A stretch of 64,000 bases of DNA. It comes from Myxococcales bacterium. Its GTDB lineage: Bacteria > Myxococcota_A > Polyangia > Polyangiales > Polyangiaceae. Below, piece by piece: positions 16,387-24,953 of the stretch (its first letter is position 1; every line of letters begins with the position of its first letter). A program made the translations under genes and the position numbers. Under the pieces are notes generated by a model. It saw only the letters and a program-made list of their open reading frames with translations, was not told the DNA's origin and made no database searches. The DNA is taken from positions 1 to 64,000 of the forward strand of contig JAEUKE010000009.1 of NCBI GenBank assembly GCA_016794345.1. The letters are read 5' to 3'.

Positions 16387-18336
16387 TCACTCGCCTCCTT
16401 CGGGCCCAGGCGCCATCCCGGTCGCGGCCGCGGCTTCGGCCACCTTGGTCCCTGGGTTCAAGAGGACCTTCGGTGATTGGATGACGATGCAGTCGGGGGC
16501 GATGTGGATCATCGAGTTGCCGACCACGATTGTCGTCCCCACCTCGCTCGAGATTCTGTGCGAGCTGGCGCTCGAGGCGAAGTCTTGAACCGTATCGAGG
16601 ATGCGGTTCCCGCCGGTCATCTGGAGCAAGTTGCCGAGGACCGAGCCCATCTTGTCCTGGTTCACCGACTCGGTCTGGTTGCCGTCGACGTGCTCCTTGT
16701 CGTTCCCGCCGATGGCCATGTCGCGGTGCCGTCCGACCGAGAGCGTGGTGTCGTTGTTGACCCGTGTGTCCCAGTCCTTCTCCGCGTGCATCCGGATCTG
16801 CTCCGAGCCGGCCTTGTCCTCGAACATCAGCTCGTTGTACCCGCCGGTGTGGGGCACGCTGGCGCTCTTGAACCCGTTCTGCGTCTTGTTCATCGGCAGC
16901 GCGAACGGCGGTCGCAGAAGGTTGGTGAAGCAACGGCCGAGGATGACGGGCTCCTCCGGGCTGCCACCCAAGAAGCTCACGATCACCTCTTGCCCGATGC
17001 GCGGGAGGTTGATCGCGCCGATGCCGTCTCCGGCCCACGCCTGGTTCACCGGCACCCAGCACGAGCTGTACTCGTCCATGTTGCCGTACCGGTCCCAGTG
17101 AAACTGGACACGGACCCGCCCGAACTCGTCGCAGTGGATCGTCTCGCCCGCAGGGCCCACGACGATCGCGCTCTCCACGCCCTGGATCGTCGGCATCGGG
17201 GTGATCTGTGCGGGCCGGTACGGTGTCTCGCCGGAGACCGCGTTGACGCTGATCGTCGCCTCGCTGTCGTGACTGCCGCGCAGGAGCGTCCGCGTCACGA
17301 GGAGCTTCCCGAGGCGCTCGGTCGCAGGGTGCAGCCCCACCGAAAGGCGCAGCCCTGGGCGCAGGTCGAGGGCGTTCGACTCGAAGGCGACTCGCCTCGC
17401 CTGCGCCACCTCGGCTGCACCGACCTGCTCCGCGTGGCGCCGGGCCTCGACGTCGTCGGTCCGCGTGCGACCGCGATCGTCCGCGACCGGCGTGTCCTTG
17501 GGGCCGTCATTCCCGTACCGGAAGGCCCCAGGAACGTAGGCGAAGTGCTCGAGGCGCGCCTCCAGCTCGTGCCGGCTCGGACCGGCCTGCCCGAGGAGCG
17601 GGCGATTCGGGAGCCGATGATCGTGGTCCGCTAGCGTGATCTTCCCGGCCATCAGCGCGCGGGACGCGCGCAGGCGCGTCGCGTGGACGTTCGTCGGGTC
17701 GGGCGAGTCGGTGTAGTCGAGCGGGGTCCCCCGCTCCTCGTTTCGCTCGGGCGCATCGCAGAACACGACGTCCGTGTCGCCGGCTTCGTTCTGCTCGAAG
17801 TAGTGCGTGACGCCGGCCGCCTCGAGCATGCGGCACATGAAGGCGTAGTCCGACTCCTGGTACTGCACGCGGTACTTGCGCGTCTTGTACTGACGGGAGG
17901 TGACGACCTTCGGCCTGATTCCCCACTCCGCCAGGATCGCGATGGCGACATCCAGGTCGGTCATCTGCTGGAAGACGCGGCAGTTGGTCCTGCGCGTGAG
18001 CAGCCAGAGCCGCGGCGAGATCGTGATCTCGTAGCTGGACAACCCCGCAGCCTCGGTCCGCACCAGGTGCGCCTCGGAGACGACGCCCGACCACCGGCGC
18101 TCTCCGAGCTCGCCATAGCGGCCGGCGTCGAGCGCGACCCGGAACGACGCAGGCCGGCCGATCAGGTCCTCGAAGTCGAGCGCCGGGTTCTCGCACATGA
18201 CCCGCAGATCGACGGTGAAGAGCGCGGACAGCCCGTCGTTGACCGTGAACTCGCGCACGTCGAGCGTATCGTCGATGTCCACGTCGACACGGAGCGCCGA
18301 GCGCGCGCGGAGGATCCGGCCTTCGGGATCGTTCAT
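16387..18336 (-). CDS. vgrG: VgrG (TssI) type VI secretion spike protein
   Basis: 649 aa, from ATG 18336. The N-terminal gp27-like region (about 1-380) contains RRTNCRVFQQMTDLDVA and YQESDYAFMCRMLEAAGVTH, both typical of VgrG. A gp5 OB-like part follows (GRVRVQFHWDR, SSCWVPVNQAWAG, IGQEVIVSFLGGSPEEPVI). Next comes the needle region with NKTQNGFKSAS and degenerate DTRVNNDTTLSVG repeats. No extra effector domain is appended. It is the first gene of a four-gene cargo operon running down to 14271. No tss structural genes lie in the window, so this is an orphan vgrG island. Confidence 0.93.
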   Translation of the reverse strand: MNDPEGRILRARSALRVDVDIDDTLDVREFTVNDGLSALFTVDLRVMCENPALDFEDLIGRPASFRVALDAGRYGELGERRWSGVVSEAHLVRTEAAGLSSYEITISPRLWLLTRRTNCRVFQQMTDLDVAIAILAEWGIRPKVVTSRQYKTRKYRVQYQESDYAFMCRMLEAAGVTHYFEQNEAGDTDVVFCDAPERNEERGTPLDYTDSPDPTNVHATRLRASRALMAGKITLADHDHRLPNRPLLGQAGPSRHELEARLEHFAYVPGAFRYGNDGPKDTPVADDRGRTRTDDVEARRHAEQVGAAEVAQARRVAFESNALDLRPGLRLSVGLHPATERLGKLLVTRTLLRGSHDSEATISVNAVSGETPYRPAQITPMPTIQGVESAIVVGPAGETIHCDEFGRVRVQFHWDRYGNMDEYSSCWVPVNQAWAGDGIGAINLPRIGQEVIVSFLGGSPEEPVILGRCFTNLLRPPFALPMNKTQNGFKSASVPHTGGYNELMFEDKAGSEQIRMHAEKDWDTRVNNDTTLSVGRHRDMAIGGNDKEHVDGNQTESVNQDKMGSVLGNLLQMTGGNRILDTVQDFASSASSHRISSEVGTTIVVGNSMIHIAPDCIVIQSPKVLLNPGTKVAEAAAATGMAPGPEGGE

Positions 18337-18490
18337 GGGAGCACGCGTTTGCAGCGCACATGCCAGGCCACCAGTCGCCATTCGACGCAGAATCGGGCGG
18401 GTAAGCCGCGACCCAGCGCGACGTCGCTCGTTCACGTTGTGTAGCCGTTGCACACGACGTGAGCGAGAGGCCGAGCCGCCGGTGTCGCGC

Positions 18491-18673
18491 TCAGCGCCTC
18501 GGCAAGCGAACGACGAACGCGGTGCGTCCCGCCTCCGAGGCCACGTGGATCGTGCCTCGGTGGGAGTGGACGATCTGCTTGCTGATGAAGAGCCCGAGCC
18601 CGAGCCCGTCGCTGCGTTGCCTGCGGTGGTGGGTCTGACGGAACGGGTCGAACAAGACCGTCAGGATTGTCAC
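18491..18673 (-). pseudogene. Remnant of histidine kinase HATPase_c domain
   Basis: About 60 codons encode only the C-terminal end of a sensor kinase ATPase domain: LFDPFRQ (F box), DGLGLGLFISKQIV (G box) and GTIHVASEAGRTAFVVRLP to the stop. The N box, the first G box, the dimerisation His box and any sensor region are absent. Immediately upstream on the same strand is the end of the NAD synthetase gene (stop at 18690), so the rest has been deleted. No start codon with a ribosome binding site is apparent. Confidence 0.75.
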
Positions 18674-18689
18674 GCACTCGCGCGTCGCA

Positions 18690-20606
18690 TCATTTGCCCC
18701 CCGACCACTCGCTCTTCTGCACGACGGGCAGCTGCAGCGCGCGCTCCCGGTCGAGATCGAGGGAGCCCACGTGGAGGGAGAGCGGGGCCTGGACCCACTT
18801 GTAAATCGAACGCGTGAAGAGCCGCGCGAACCGGTCGGCGTGCCCTTGGAGCACGGCGCGGTCCACCTCCGGGAACACGCTGGGCAGCGCCTCCGCCAGC
18901 TCGTCAGGCGCGAGCTTCTCCGCCCCGTAGAGGTAGAGGCAGGCGTCGAGGATCTCGAACGGCATGAGCTCGGCCTCGCCCGACTGGTTCGCGGCGAGCT
19001 CCGGTCCGGCGGTGGTGGCGAGCGTGGCGTCGATGCCGGGGAAGGCGAAGCGGGTGCGCAGCCGCTCGAGCAGCGCGATGACGACGGTCTTCGGCAGGTT
19101 GGCGATGATGGAGATCGCGCCCTCCAGATCGCCGCCGACGGTCGTGTAGCCGAGCGACTTTTCGCTCATGTTGCCGGTCTGCAGGAAGAGCGCGCCGCTC
19201 GTGTTCGACCAGTTCCACATCCGCTGGCCGCGGATGCGGGCCTGGATGTTCTGCCTCGTGAGCTCGGTCGTCTCGGCGCCGCCGAGCATCGCGCGGGTCG
19301 CGTCGTTCTCGCGGACGAAGGCGTCTTCGATCGGGAGGATCTTGAAGCTCGCCCCGAGATCGGCCGCGATGCGCTCCGCCGCGGCCTGCGTGCCCGAGCT
19401 CGAGAAGCGGGTCGGCATGTAGAAGGTGTGGAGCCGCTCGGCCATGATCTCGCGCAGGGCGTCGCCGCTCTTGCCGGGGTTCATGAGGGCGATCGCGTGC
19501 CAGGCGATCAGCAGCGTGAGGAGCGAGTCGCGGCCGCCGGAGAGCGCGAGCCCGACGCAGGTGAACGCGCCGGTCTTTCGGTAGTAGTCGGCGAGCCCCA
19601 GCGCGAGCGCGTCGTAGAGGTCGTCGAGCACCTCGTCCCGCGCGGAGATCGAGGGGACGCTGGCGGACGGCAAGAAGAAGCTCGAGCCGGGCGGCGGCGC
19701 CGGGTAACGCAGGCCCGTGCGGTCGGCGGTCGGCCCGGCGACCGCGATGGTGGGTACCGGGCGCTCCGTCGATCGGAACGCCTCCAGATCGCTGCGCCAC
19801 GTGGTCGCCTCGCGGCGGCAGCGCGACGTGCGGTCGAGGTCCACCACCGCCGCGGAGAAGCCGGCGCGGAAGCGCGGCGCCTCGAGCATGGGCCGGCCGT
19901 TCTGGTTCACGATGCCGCCGCCGTCGAAGACGAGACCGTCATTGCCGCCGACGAGGTTCGCGTAGACCACCGTCGCCTGGTTGTCGGAGGCGCGTGTGGC
20001 GATCATCTCGCGGCGCGTGGAGACGATGCCCGTGCGGAACGGCGAGGCGCTGATGTTGCAGACGACCTCCGCGCCGCTGTAAGACCGCCGTCGCATGGGG
20101 CCGTCGGGCGACCAGATGTCCTCGCAGACCTCCACCGCGAGCACGCCGAAATCGAAGGAGAAGAGGTAGTCCCCGAGGGGGACGCCGCCCGCGTCGAGGG
20201 CGAGCCCGGCGACGCCGCGCGAGAACGTGCGGGCCTCGTAGAAGACGTTGTACGTGGGGAGCTTCTCCTTGGGGACGAAGGCGAGGATCTTGCCGCCGTG
20301 TACGACGGCCGCGGCGTTGAAGAGGTCCCCGCCCACGCCTACGGCCAAGCCAAGGACGAACACCGTGCGGAGCGCCTTCGTCGCGTCCGCGAACCGGTCC
20401 AGCTCGGCGCGCTGCGTCTCGACGAAGCCGCGCCACTGCACGAGATCTTCCGCCGCGTAGCCGCCGACGACCTGCTCGGGGAACACGGCCACCGTCACCT
20501 CTTCGCCGGCCATGGCGCGGGCCAGCTCGAGACAAGCGTCGACGTTCGAGCGAACCGCGCCGACCGTCGTGTCGACGTTGGCGATTCCCAGCTTCACGAG
20601 CCGCAT
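18690..20606 (-). CDS. nadE: Glutamine-dependent NAD+ synthetase
   Basis: 638 aa, from ATG 20606. It makes NAD+ from deamido-NAD+ with ammonia taken from glutamine. The N-terminal nitrilase-type glutaminase (about 1-280) has the catalytic triad regions VFPEQVVGGY (Glu), VPKEKLPTYNVF (Lys) and VEVCEDIWSP (Cys). The C-terminal synthetase (about 330-638) has the PP-loop LALSGGRDSLL, with SGGxDS intact, plus GNMSEKSLGYTTVGGD. Length matches two-domain NadE. The gene stands alone between a kinase remnant and the MpaB-like gene. Confidence 0.93.
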   Translation of the reverse strand: MRLVKLGIANVDTTVGAVRSNVDACLELARAMAGEEVTVAVFPEQVVGGYAAEDLVQWRGFVETQRAELDRFADATKALRTVFVLGLAVGVGGDLFNAAAVVHGGKILAFVPKEKLPTYNVFYEARTFSRGVAGLALDAGGVPLGDYLFSFDFGVLAVEVCEDIWSPDGPMRRRSYSGAEVVCNISASPFRTGIVSTRREMIATRASDNQATVVYANLVGGNDGLVFDGGGIVNQNGRPMLEAPRFRAGFSAAVVDLDRTSRCRREATTWRSDLEAFRSTERPVPTIAVAGPTADRTGLRYPAPPPGSSFFLPSASVPSISARDEVLDDLYDALALGLADYYRKTGAFTCVGLALSGGRDSLLTLLIAWHAIALMNPGKSGDALREIMAERLHTFYMPTRFSSSGTQAAAERIAADLGASFKILPIEDAFVRENDATRAMLGGAETTELTRQNIQARIRGQRMWNWSNTSGALFLQTGNMSEKSLGYTTVGGDLEGAISIIANLPKTVVIALLERLRTRFAFPGIDATLATTAGPELAANQSGEAELMPFEILDACLYLYGAEKLAPDELAEALPSVFPEVDRAVLQGHADRFARLFTRSIYKWVQAPLSLHVGSLDLDRERALQLPVVQKSEWSGGK

Positions 20607-20615
20607 GAAGCGGTC

Positions 20616-21845
20616 TTATCGCGACCGCATGGCGGACGCGAGCGGGCTGACCCGCTTGAGGCCCGATCCGGCGATGACCCGAGACAGTCCGAGCAGCTGC
20701 TCCGGAGGCGCGAAGCCAAACGGCTCCTTCGTGCCGCCCGTGAGCCAGGCCCAATACCGCTTGCCGAGCTCGATTGTCCGCGCGTCGGTCTTCTGTCGAA
20801 GCGCAGCCGGCATGGTGGCGCGCAGCGACTCGGCTCGGCGAACGATCGCGCGCACCACGTAGAAGCCGCGTTTGTAGGGCGTATCGGGGACGCCGAGCTG
20901 ATCGGCCAGGCCGTCGCCCAGGACGCCGCGGATGAGACCCTGCCCGAGCAAGACAACCTTCTCGTTCGGGCGGCGCGCGCCCTCGGGCGGGTTCTCGCGG
21001 GCCCCGAACAGCGCGGTCGTCAGCGCGCGTGAGTCCTCGTCCGGCTCCGACTCGGTCGAGGCGATCATGTCCATGAGCCGACGCGCCTCACGCTCGCTCG
21101 TGGGCAAGACCTCCGAGCTCACGCCCATGAGGTAGCCCGAATACCGCCAGAGCTGCATGTAGAGGTGCACCGACTCAGCATCGAGCTCGAAGCCGAGCTT
21201 GCGGAGCGAGTCGAGCACGACCGACGAGAAGAGGAGCGACGTCGCGCCCATGTCGTGTTGGTTCGCGGGGATGCCCCACTCCGACGTGTTCCAGCGACCG
21301 CTCTCGAGAAGGAGCCGGCGGACCTGAGCGTGCATGATCCGGACCTTCACGGTGATCGCGAAGCCCTCCGCGTGGCGGCGGAGGCCGCCGGGCAGGCAGG
21401 TCGCCTCGACGAAGCGCGACGTCTCGAGGAGGCGTCGCGGCGCCTGCTCGGTCAGGCGGCCGCTGAAGACGAGCGGCTTGTTCCCGCCCGGCGACGCGTA
21501 GCCGTAGACGAGCGACGTTGCCAGGGCGAGCCCGCCGAACCAGCTCGCGCGGAACAGGAGCTCGCCGCCTCGCTCGATGGCGTCGCGGTCGACCCACGCA
21601 GGGACGTGATCGAGCTCGGCGAAGAGCGCCCGGAGCGCCTCGGGCGCCCCGGGGACCGAGCCGATCCCGTTCTTCAGGGCCTGGCCGAGCATGCTGCGCC
21701 CGGCGCCGGGCGGCAGCTTGGCGAACGCCTCCACCACCGCGTCGGCGAGCGGGTCCGCATCGAGGAGGAGATCACCCAGACGGTCGATGCTCGACCCGAA
21801 CCGCGCCCTGGCTTCGGCGACGTGGAGGAAACGTGTCGGCACCAC
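20616..21845 (-). CDS. MpaB/rubber-oxygenase-like (DUF2236) protein
   Basis: 409 aa, GTG start at 21845. It fits the MpaB/Lcp (DUF2236) superfamily: helix-rich, with PAWVDRDAIERGGELLFR near residues 80-100, AITVKVRIMHAQVRRLL (a His in the position typical of the heme or metal pocket), and GIPANQHDMGATSLLFS. Members include latex-clearing protein and fungal MpaB oxygenases, but most bacterial members have no known substrate. No signal peptide is obvious. It ends 9 bp before nadE on the same strand and may be co-transcribed with it. Confidence 0.7.
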   Translation of the reverse strand: MVPTRFLHVAEARARFGSSIDRLGDLLLDADPLADAVVEAFAKLPPGAGRSMLGQALKNGIGSVPGAPEALRALFAELDHVPAWVDRDAIERGGELLFRASWFGGLALATSLVYGYASPGGNKPLVFSGRLTEQAPRRLLETSRFVEATCLPGGLRRHAEGFAITVKVRIMHAQVRRLLLESGRWNTSEWGIPANQHDMGATSLLFSSVVLDSLRKLGFELDAESVHLYMQLWRYSGYLMGVSSEVLPTSEREARRLMDMIASTESEPDEDSRALTTALFGARENPPEGARRPNEKVVLLGQGLIRGVLGDGLADQLGVPDTPYKRGFYVVRAIVRRAESLRATMPAALRQKTDARTIELGKRYWAWLTGGTKEPFGFAPPEQLLGLSRVIAGSGLKRVSPLASAMRSR

Positions 21846-21906
21846 CCGAATGGTCTAGCAGGTCGGTACCGGTTGCCCAAGGCAGGCGAGCTCGCGCCCG
21901 GTGCGG

Positions 21907-22845
21907 CTACTTGTCCAGGAACGCGTTCGCCAGGCCGAGGAGCTGCTCGACCTCGGTCTGGCTCAGGTCGAGCTTGGAGACGACTTTGTCGCCCTGCGGT
22001 GCAAAGACCACTGGCCGGAAAGCGCGGATCTTCACGATGCCGAGCTTCATGCTCGTCGCGTCGTCCACCGCTTCGGTGAGGTCGCGCGCGTCCTTCGGCG
22101 CCTGCTCGGGCCCGGTGCTCTGACCGATCGCGCTCACCGTGACCCCGCCGCTCCGGTTCAGCACGATCGCCGCATGTGCCGCGGAGATCGACTCCGGCAC
22201 GCGCGGCGCGCCCCGCGCGCGCAAGGTGTGGTGCGGGTCCAGCGCCTCGATCTGCGCGGCCTCGGGCCCCGTGGGGTCGGGCAGGCCGCCCGTGCTCGCG
22301 AACGCGCCGAGCTGCCCCACGAGGTCCTCCGGGACGGCGACGACGAAGCGAGGCGGGAGGAACGCGACCACACCGCTGAACCGCTTCTTCTGGACGCGCA
22401 CGGCGGGGAACGGGTGCTCGGGCAGGATCTGGCCGGGCGGCTCGCTCTTCCTCACGAGATCCTGGACGACGAGCGGCAGGCGCTGCTCGGCGATCGTGTG
22501 CTCCGCGAACAGGACGACGCGCGCGTCTCGAGCTGATGGACCTGTCAGGAATACGCGCTCGAGATCCTGCAGCGGATCCCCATTCGTGCCATCGAGGAGC
22601 TCGCGCGCTGGCCCGAGGTGGAGCAGCTTGCGACCCACCGCGTGCCCGCGCACCCGATCCACGAAGACGAGGCCGCTCACCTTGCCGCCGACGAGGCTCT
22701 GCGCGATCTGGTGGGCGTTCTTCGGCTTGGGCGGCTCGGGTGGGGGACCCTCGCGATCTGGCGCGTCGCGGGTCGCGGCCCCGCAGCCCACCAAGCCGAG
22801 GCTGCCGAGGGCGAGGAACGTCCGGCGGGAGAAGGGCGCGTGCAT
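21907..22845 (-). CDS. Twin-arginine-type lipoprotein of unknown function
   Basis: 312 aa, from ATG 22845; upstream in-frame ATGs lie in the intergenic or opposite gene. The N-terminus SRRTFLALGSLGLVGCG combines a twin-Arg motif with a lipobox (LVGC), so it is probably exported folded and lipidated. A Pro-rich linker follows (REGPPPEPPKPK). The rest contains FVDRVRGHAVGRKLL, a possible substrate-like beta region, and a C-terminal helix. No family was recognised. It is divergent from the GH35 gene. Confidence 0.65.
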   Translation of the reverse strand: MHAPFSRRTFLALGSLGLVGCGAATRDAPDREGPPPEPPKPKNAHQIAQSLVGGKVSGLVFVDRVRGHAVGRKLLHLGPARELLDGTNGDPLQDLERVFLTGPSARDARVVLFAEHTIAEQRLPLVVQDLVRKSEPPGQILPEHPFPAVRVQKKRFSGVVAFLPPRFVVAVPEDLVGQLGAFASTGGLPDPTGPEAAQIEALDPHHTLRARGAPRVPESISAAHAAIVLNRSGGVTVSAIGQSTGPEQAPKDARDLTEAVDDATSMKLGIVKIRAFRPVVFAPQGDKVVSKLDLSQTEVEQLLGLANAFLDK

Positions 22846-22856
22846 CCGGGGTGAGG

Positions 22857-22862
22857 AGTATA
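22857..22862 (-). promoter_or_regulatory. Possible -10 element upstream of the lipoprotein gene
   Basis: TATACT on the minus strand lies 11 nt before ATG 22845 in the 61-bp divergent gap with the GH35 gene. No good -35 hexamer was found at 16-18 bp, and the implied leader is very short. Confidence 0.3.
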
Positions 22863-22906
22863 CGAGAAGTCGCGCTCGGCCTTCGTGTAGGCTACGCGCG
22901 CCACGA

Positions 22907-24952
22907 ATGGAACGACCCATCCGCGACGTGAAGCTCGCCCGGGAAGGCCTCGTCATCGGCGGCGAGCGCGTGCCGCTCTACGCCGGCAGCGTCCATTATT
23001 GGCGGCTCGACCCGCGCGACTGGCGCGCCTGCCTCACGGCGATCAAGGGCCTCGGCCTGCGCCTGGTGGACACCTACGTTCCCTGGTCCGTCCACGAGGT
23101 CGCCCCGGGCGTGCTCGAGCTGGGCGACACCGACCCGCGCCGCGACGTCGCGCAATTTCTCCGCCTGGCACACGAGCTCGGCCTCTACGCGATCGTCCGC
23201 CCCGGCCCGCACATCAACGCGGAGCTCACGTACTTCGGCATCCCGGAGCGCATCGTCTGGGATCCGGCGTGTCAGGCGCGCTCGCCGAACCAGAACCCGG
23301 TCGTCCTGCCGATGTTGCCGCAGTCCTTCCCGGTGCCGAGCTACGCGAGCGAGGTCTTCCTCGACGAGACCTCCCGGTTCTACCGCAGCATCGCCAAGAC
23401 GCTGGTCCCGCTGCTCTACCCGGACGGGCCCATCGTCATGCTCCAGGTCGACAACGAGGGGGCCATGTATTTCCGGGACGGCCCCTACGATCAGGACTAC
23501 CACCCCGACGCGATCGCCCTCTACCGGAGCTTCCTGCGCGAGAAATACAAGACCCTCGCGGATCTCGCGAAGGCCTACGGGGAGGACGCGACGAGCGAGC
23601 AAGCTCCGAGGTTCGGCGACATCCAGCCGCCGACCAAGTTCGACGCGCAGAGCCCGTCCGGTCTCGCGCGCCACCTGGACTGGGCGGAGCTGCACGAGCA
23701 CCTGCTCGCCCGCGCGATGCAGCGCTTCGCAGACTCGCTCTCCGAGGCCGGGCTCGACGGCATCCCTCGATCACACAACTTCCCGCCCGGACAGGAGGCG
23801 ACACCGCTCAACGCGGCGCGCGTCCGCGGCGCCATCGATCTCGTCGGCTACGACTACTACGCGAAGGCCGGGCCGACGACGCGGAGCATGATGTCGCGCC
23901 GCACCTCCGAGCTCGCGGTGCGGAGCGAGGCCCTCGACGTGCCCGCCTTCGCCTGCGAGATGGGCGCGGGCTTTCCCCCGTTCTTCCCGCCGATGGACGA
24001 GCGGGACAGCATGTTCACGACGCTCGTTGGTCTCGCGTACGGGTTGCGGGGGTTCAACCTCTACATGGCCGTGGAGCGCGACAGGTGGATCGGCGCGCCC
24101 ATCGATCCACACGGCCGCGAGCGGCCCTTCGCGCTCTTCTGGCGGCGCCTCATCGGCGCGCTGGACGAGGTGGACTTCCCCTCGCTCCGCCGCCGCGTCC
24201 CCGTCCGCATCGTCATCCCTCGAAACGAGCGCCGCCTCGCGCGCGTCATGCACGCGTTCGGCCCGGTCTCCGGAGCCTTCTTCTCGGTCGCCGGCGCCGG
24301 CGCGCGCGAGAGCGCCCTGGAGGACGACCTGGGGCTCGGCTACCCGCCCGCGGTCGAAGCTGACACCTTCGTCAGGATGATGGAGTCGGCCCTCGAGGCG
24401 CGCGGTGTGCCCTTCGGGCATGTCGGCGGAGAAGATCGCGACGTGTCGCTCGACGGCGCCTCGTGGATCGTTTGCGTGACCTCGGGCGGGCTCAGCCCCA
24501 CGCTCTTCGGCCGGCTGGCCGAGGTCGCGGCGACGGGCGCGCTCGTCACGGTCGGCCCGCGCGCGCCCGAGCTCGGCGGCGCCCGGCGCCCGCTCCTCGC
24601 CCCGCTCGACCTGTCGATCCTCGGTCCGCGCGCGGGGGTGGACGTGTTCTGCCCAGCCGACCCGGCCAGTGTGGACCGCGCGGTGAGCGCCGCCATCAGC
24701 GCGCTGGGGCTGCCCACCTTCGCAGTCGACCCCGACTCGGTCTACGCGACGATCCACGAGGACGAGAGCGGGAAGGCCAAGCTGCTCTTCCTCATCAACC
24801 CGGAGCGGGACGAGACCATCGCGCGGATCACCGTCGGCGCGGGATACCACGCCGCCCGTGACCTCTTGAAGGCGCAGCGCTTCGTCATCAAAGACGGCGC
24901 GCTCGAGGCGCCGGTTCGCGGCAAGAGCGTGCGGATGCTCGCGCTCGAGTAG
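22907..24952 (+). CDS. Glycoside hydrolase family 35 (beta-galactosidase-like)
   Basis: 681 aa, from ATG 22907. The TIM-barrel domain has the GH35 pattern: YAGSVHYWRLDPRDW, VDTYVPWSVHE, RPGPHINAE, acid/base Glu in LQVDNEGAM (E184) and nucleophile Glu in FACEMGAG (E351). It would remove terminal beta-galactosyl or related residues from glycans. C-terminal regions (from about 440) include a class I glutamine amidotransferase-like trimer fold stretch and a final beta-domain. There is no signal peptide, so action is cytoplasmic unless an unseen export route exists. It ends 1 bp before a convergent gene. Confidence 0.82.
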   Translation: MERPIRDVKLAREGLVIGGERVPLYAGSVHYWRLDPRDWRACLTAIKGLGLRLVDTYVPWSVHEVAPGVLELGDTDPRRDVAQFLRLAHELGLYAIVRPGPHINAELTYFGIPERIVWDPACQARSPNQNPVVLPMLPQSFPVPSYASEVFLDETSRFYRSIAKTLVPLLYPDGPIVMLQVDNEGAMYFRDGPYDQDYHPDAIALYRSFLREKYKTLADLAKAYGEDATSEQAPRFGDIQPPTKFDAQSPSGLARHLDWAELHEHLLARAMQRFADSLSEAGLDGIPRSHNFPPGQEATPLNAARVRGAIDLVGYDYYAKAGPTTRSMMSRRTSELAVRSEALDVPAFACEMGAGFPPFFPPMDERDSMFTTLVGLAYGLRGFNLYMAVERDRWIGAPIDPHGRERPFALFWRRLIGALDEVDFPSLRRRVPVRIVIPRNERRLARVMHAFGPVSGAFFSVAGAGARESALEDDLGLGYPPAVEADTFVRMMESALEARGVPFGHVGGEDRDVSLDGASWIVCVTSGGLSPTLFGRLAEVAATGALVTVGPRAPELGGARRPLLAPLDLSILGPRAGVDVFCPADPASVDRAVSAAISALGLPTFAVDPDSVYATIHEDESGKAKLLFLINPERDETIARITVGAGYHAARDLLKAQRFVIKDGALEAPVRGKSVRMLALE

Positions 24953-24953
24953 C

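Noticed and set aside
16477..17634. Long open frame on the plus strand opposite vgrG
   Set aside because: It is the complement of the vgrG coding sequence; the composition is Arg/His/Asp-rich with no recognisable domain, as expected for a GC-rich shadow frame.
18771..21032. Long plus-strand open frame of 753 codons
   Set aside because: It lies opposite nadE and the MpaB-like gene, which carry intact catalytic motifs; this frame has none.
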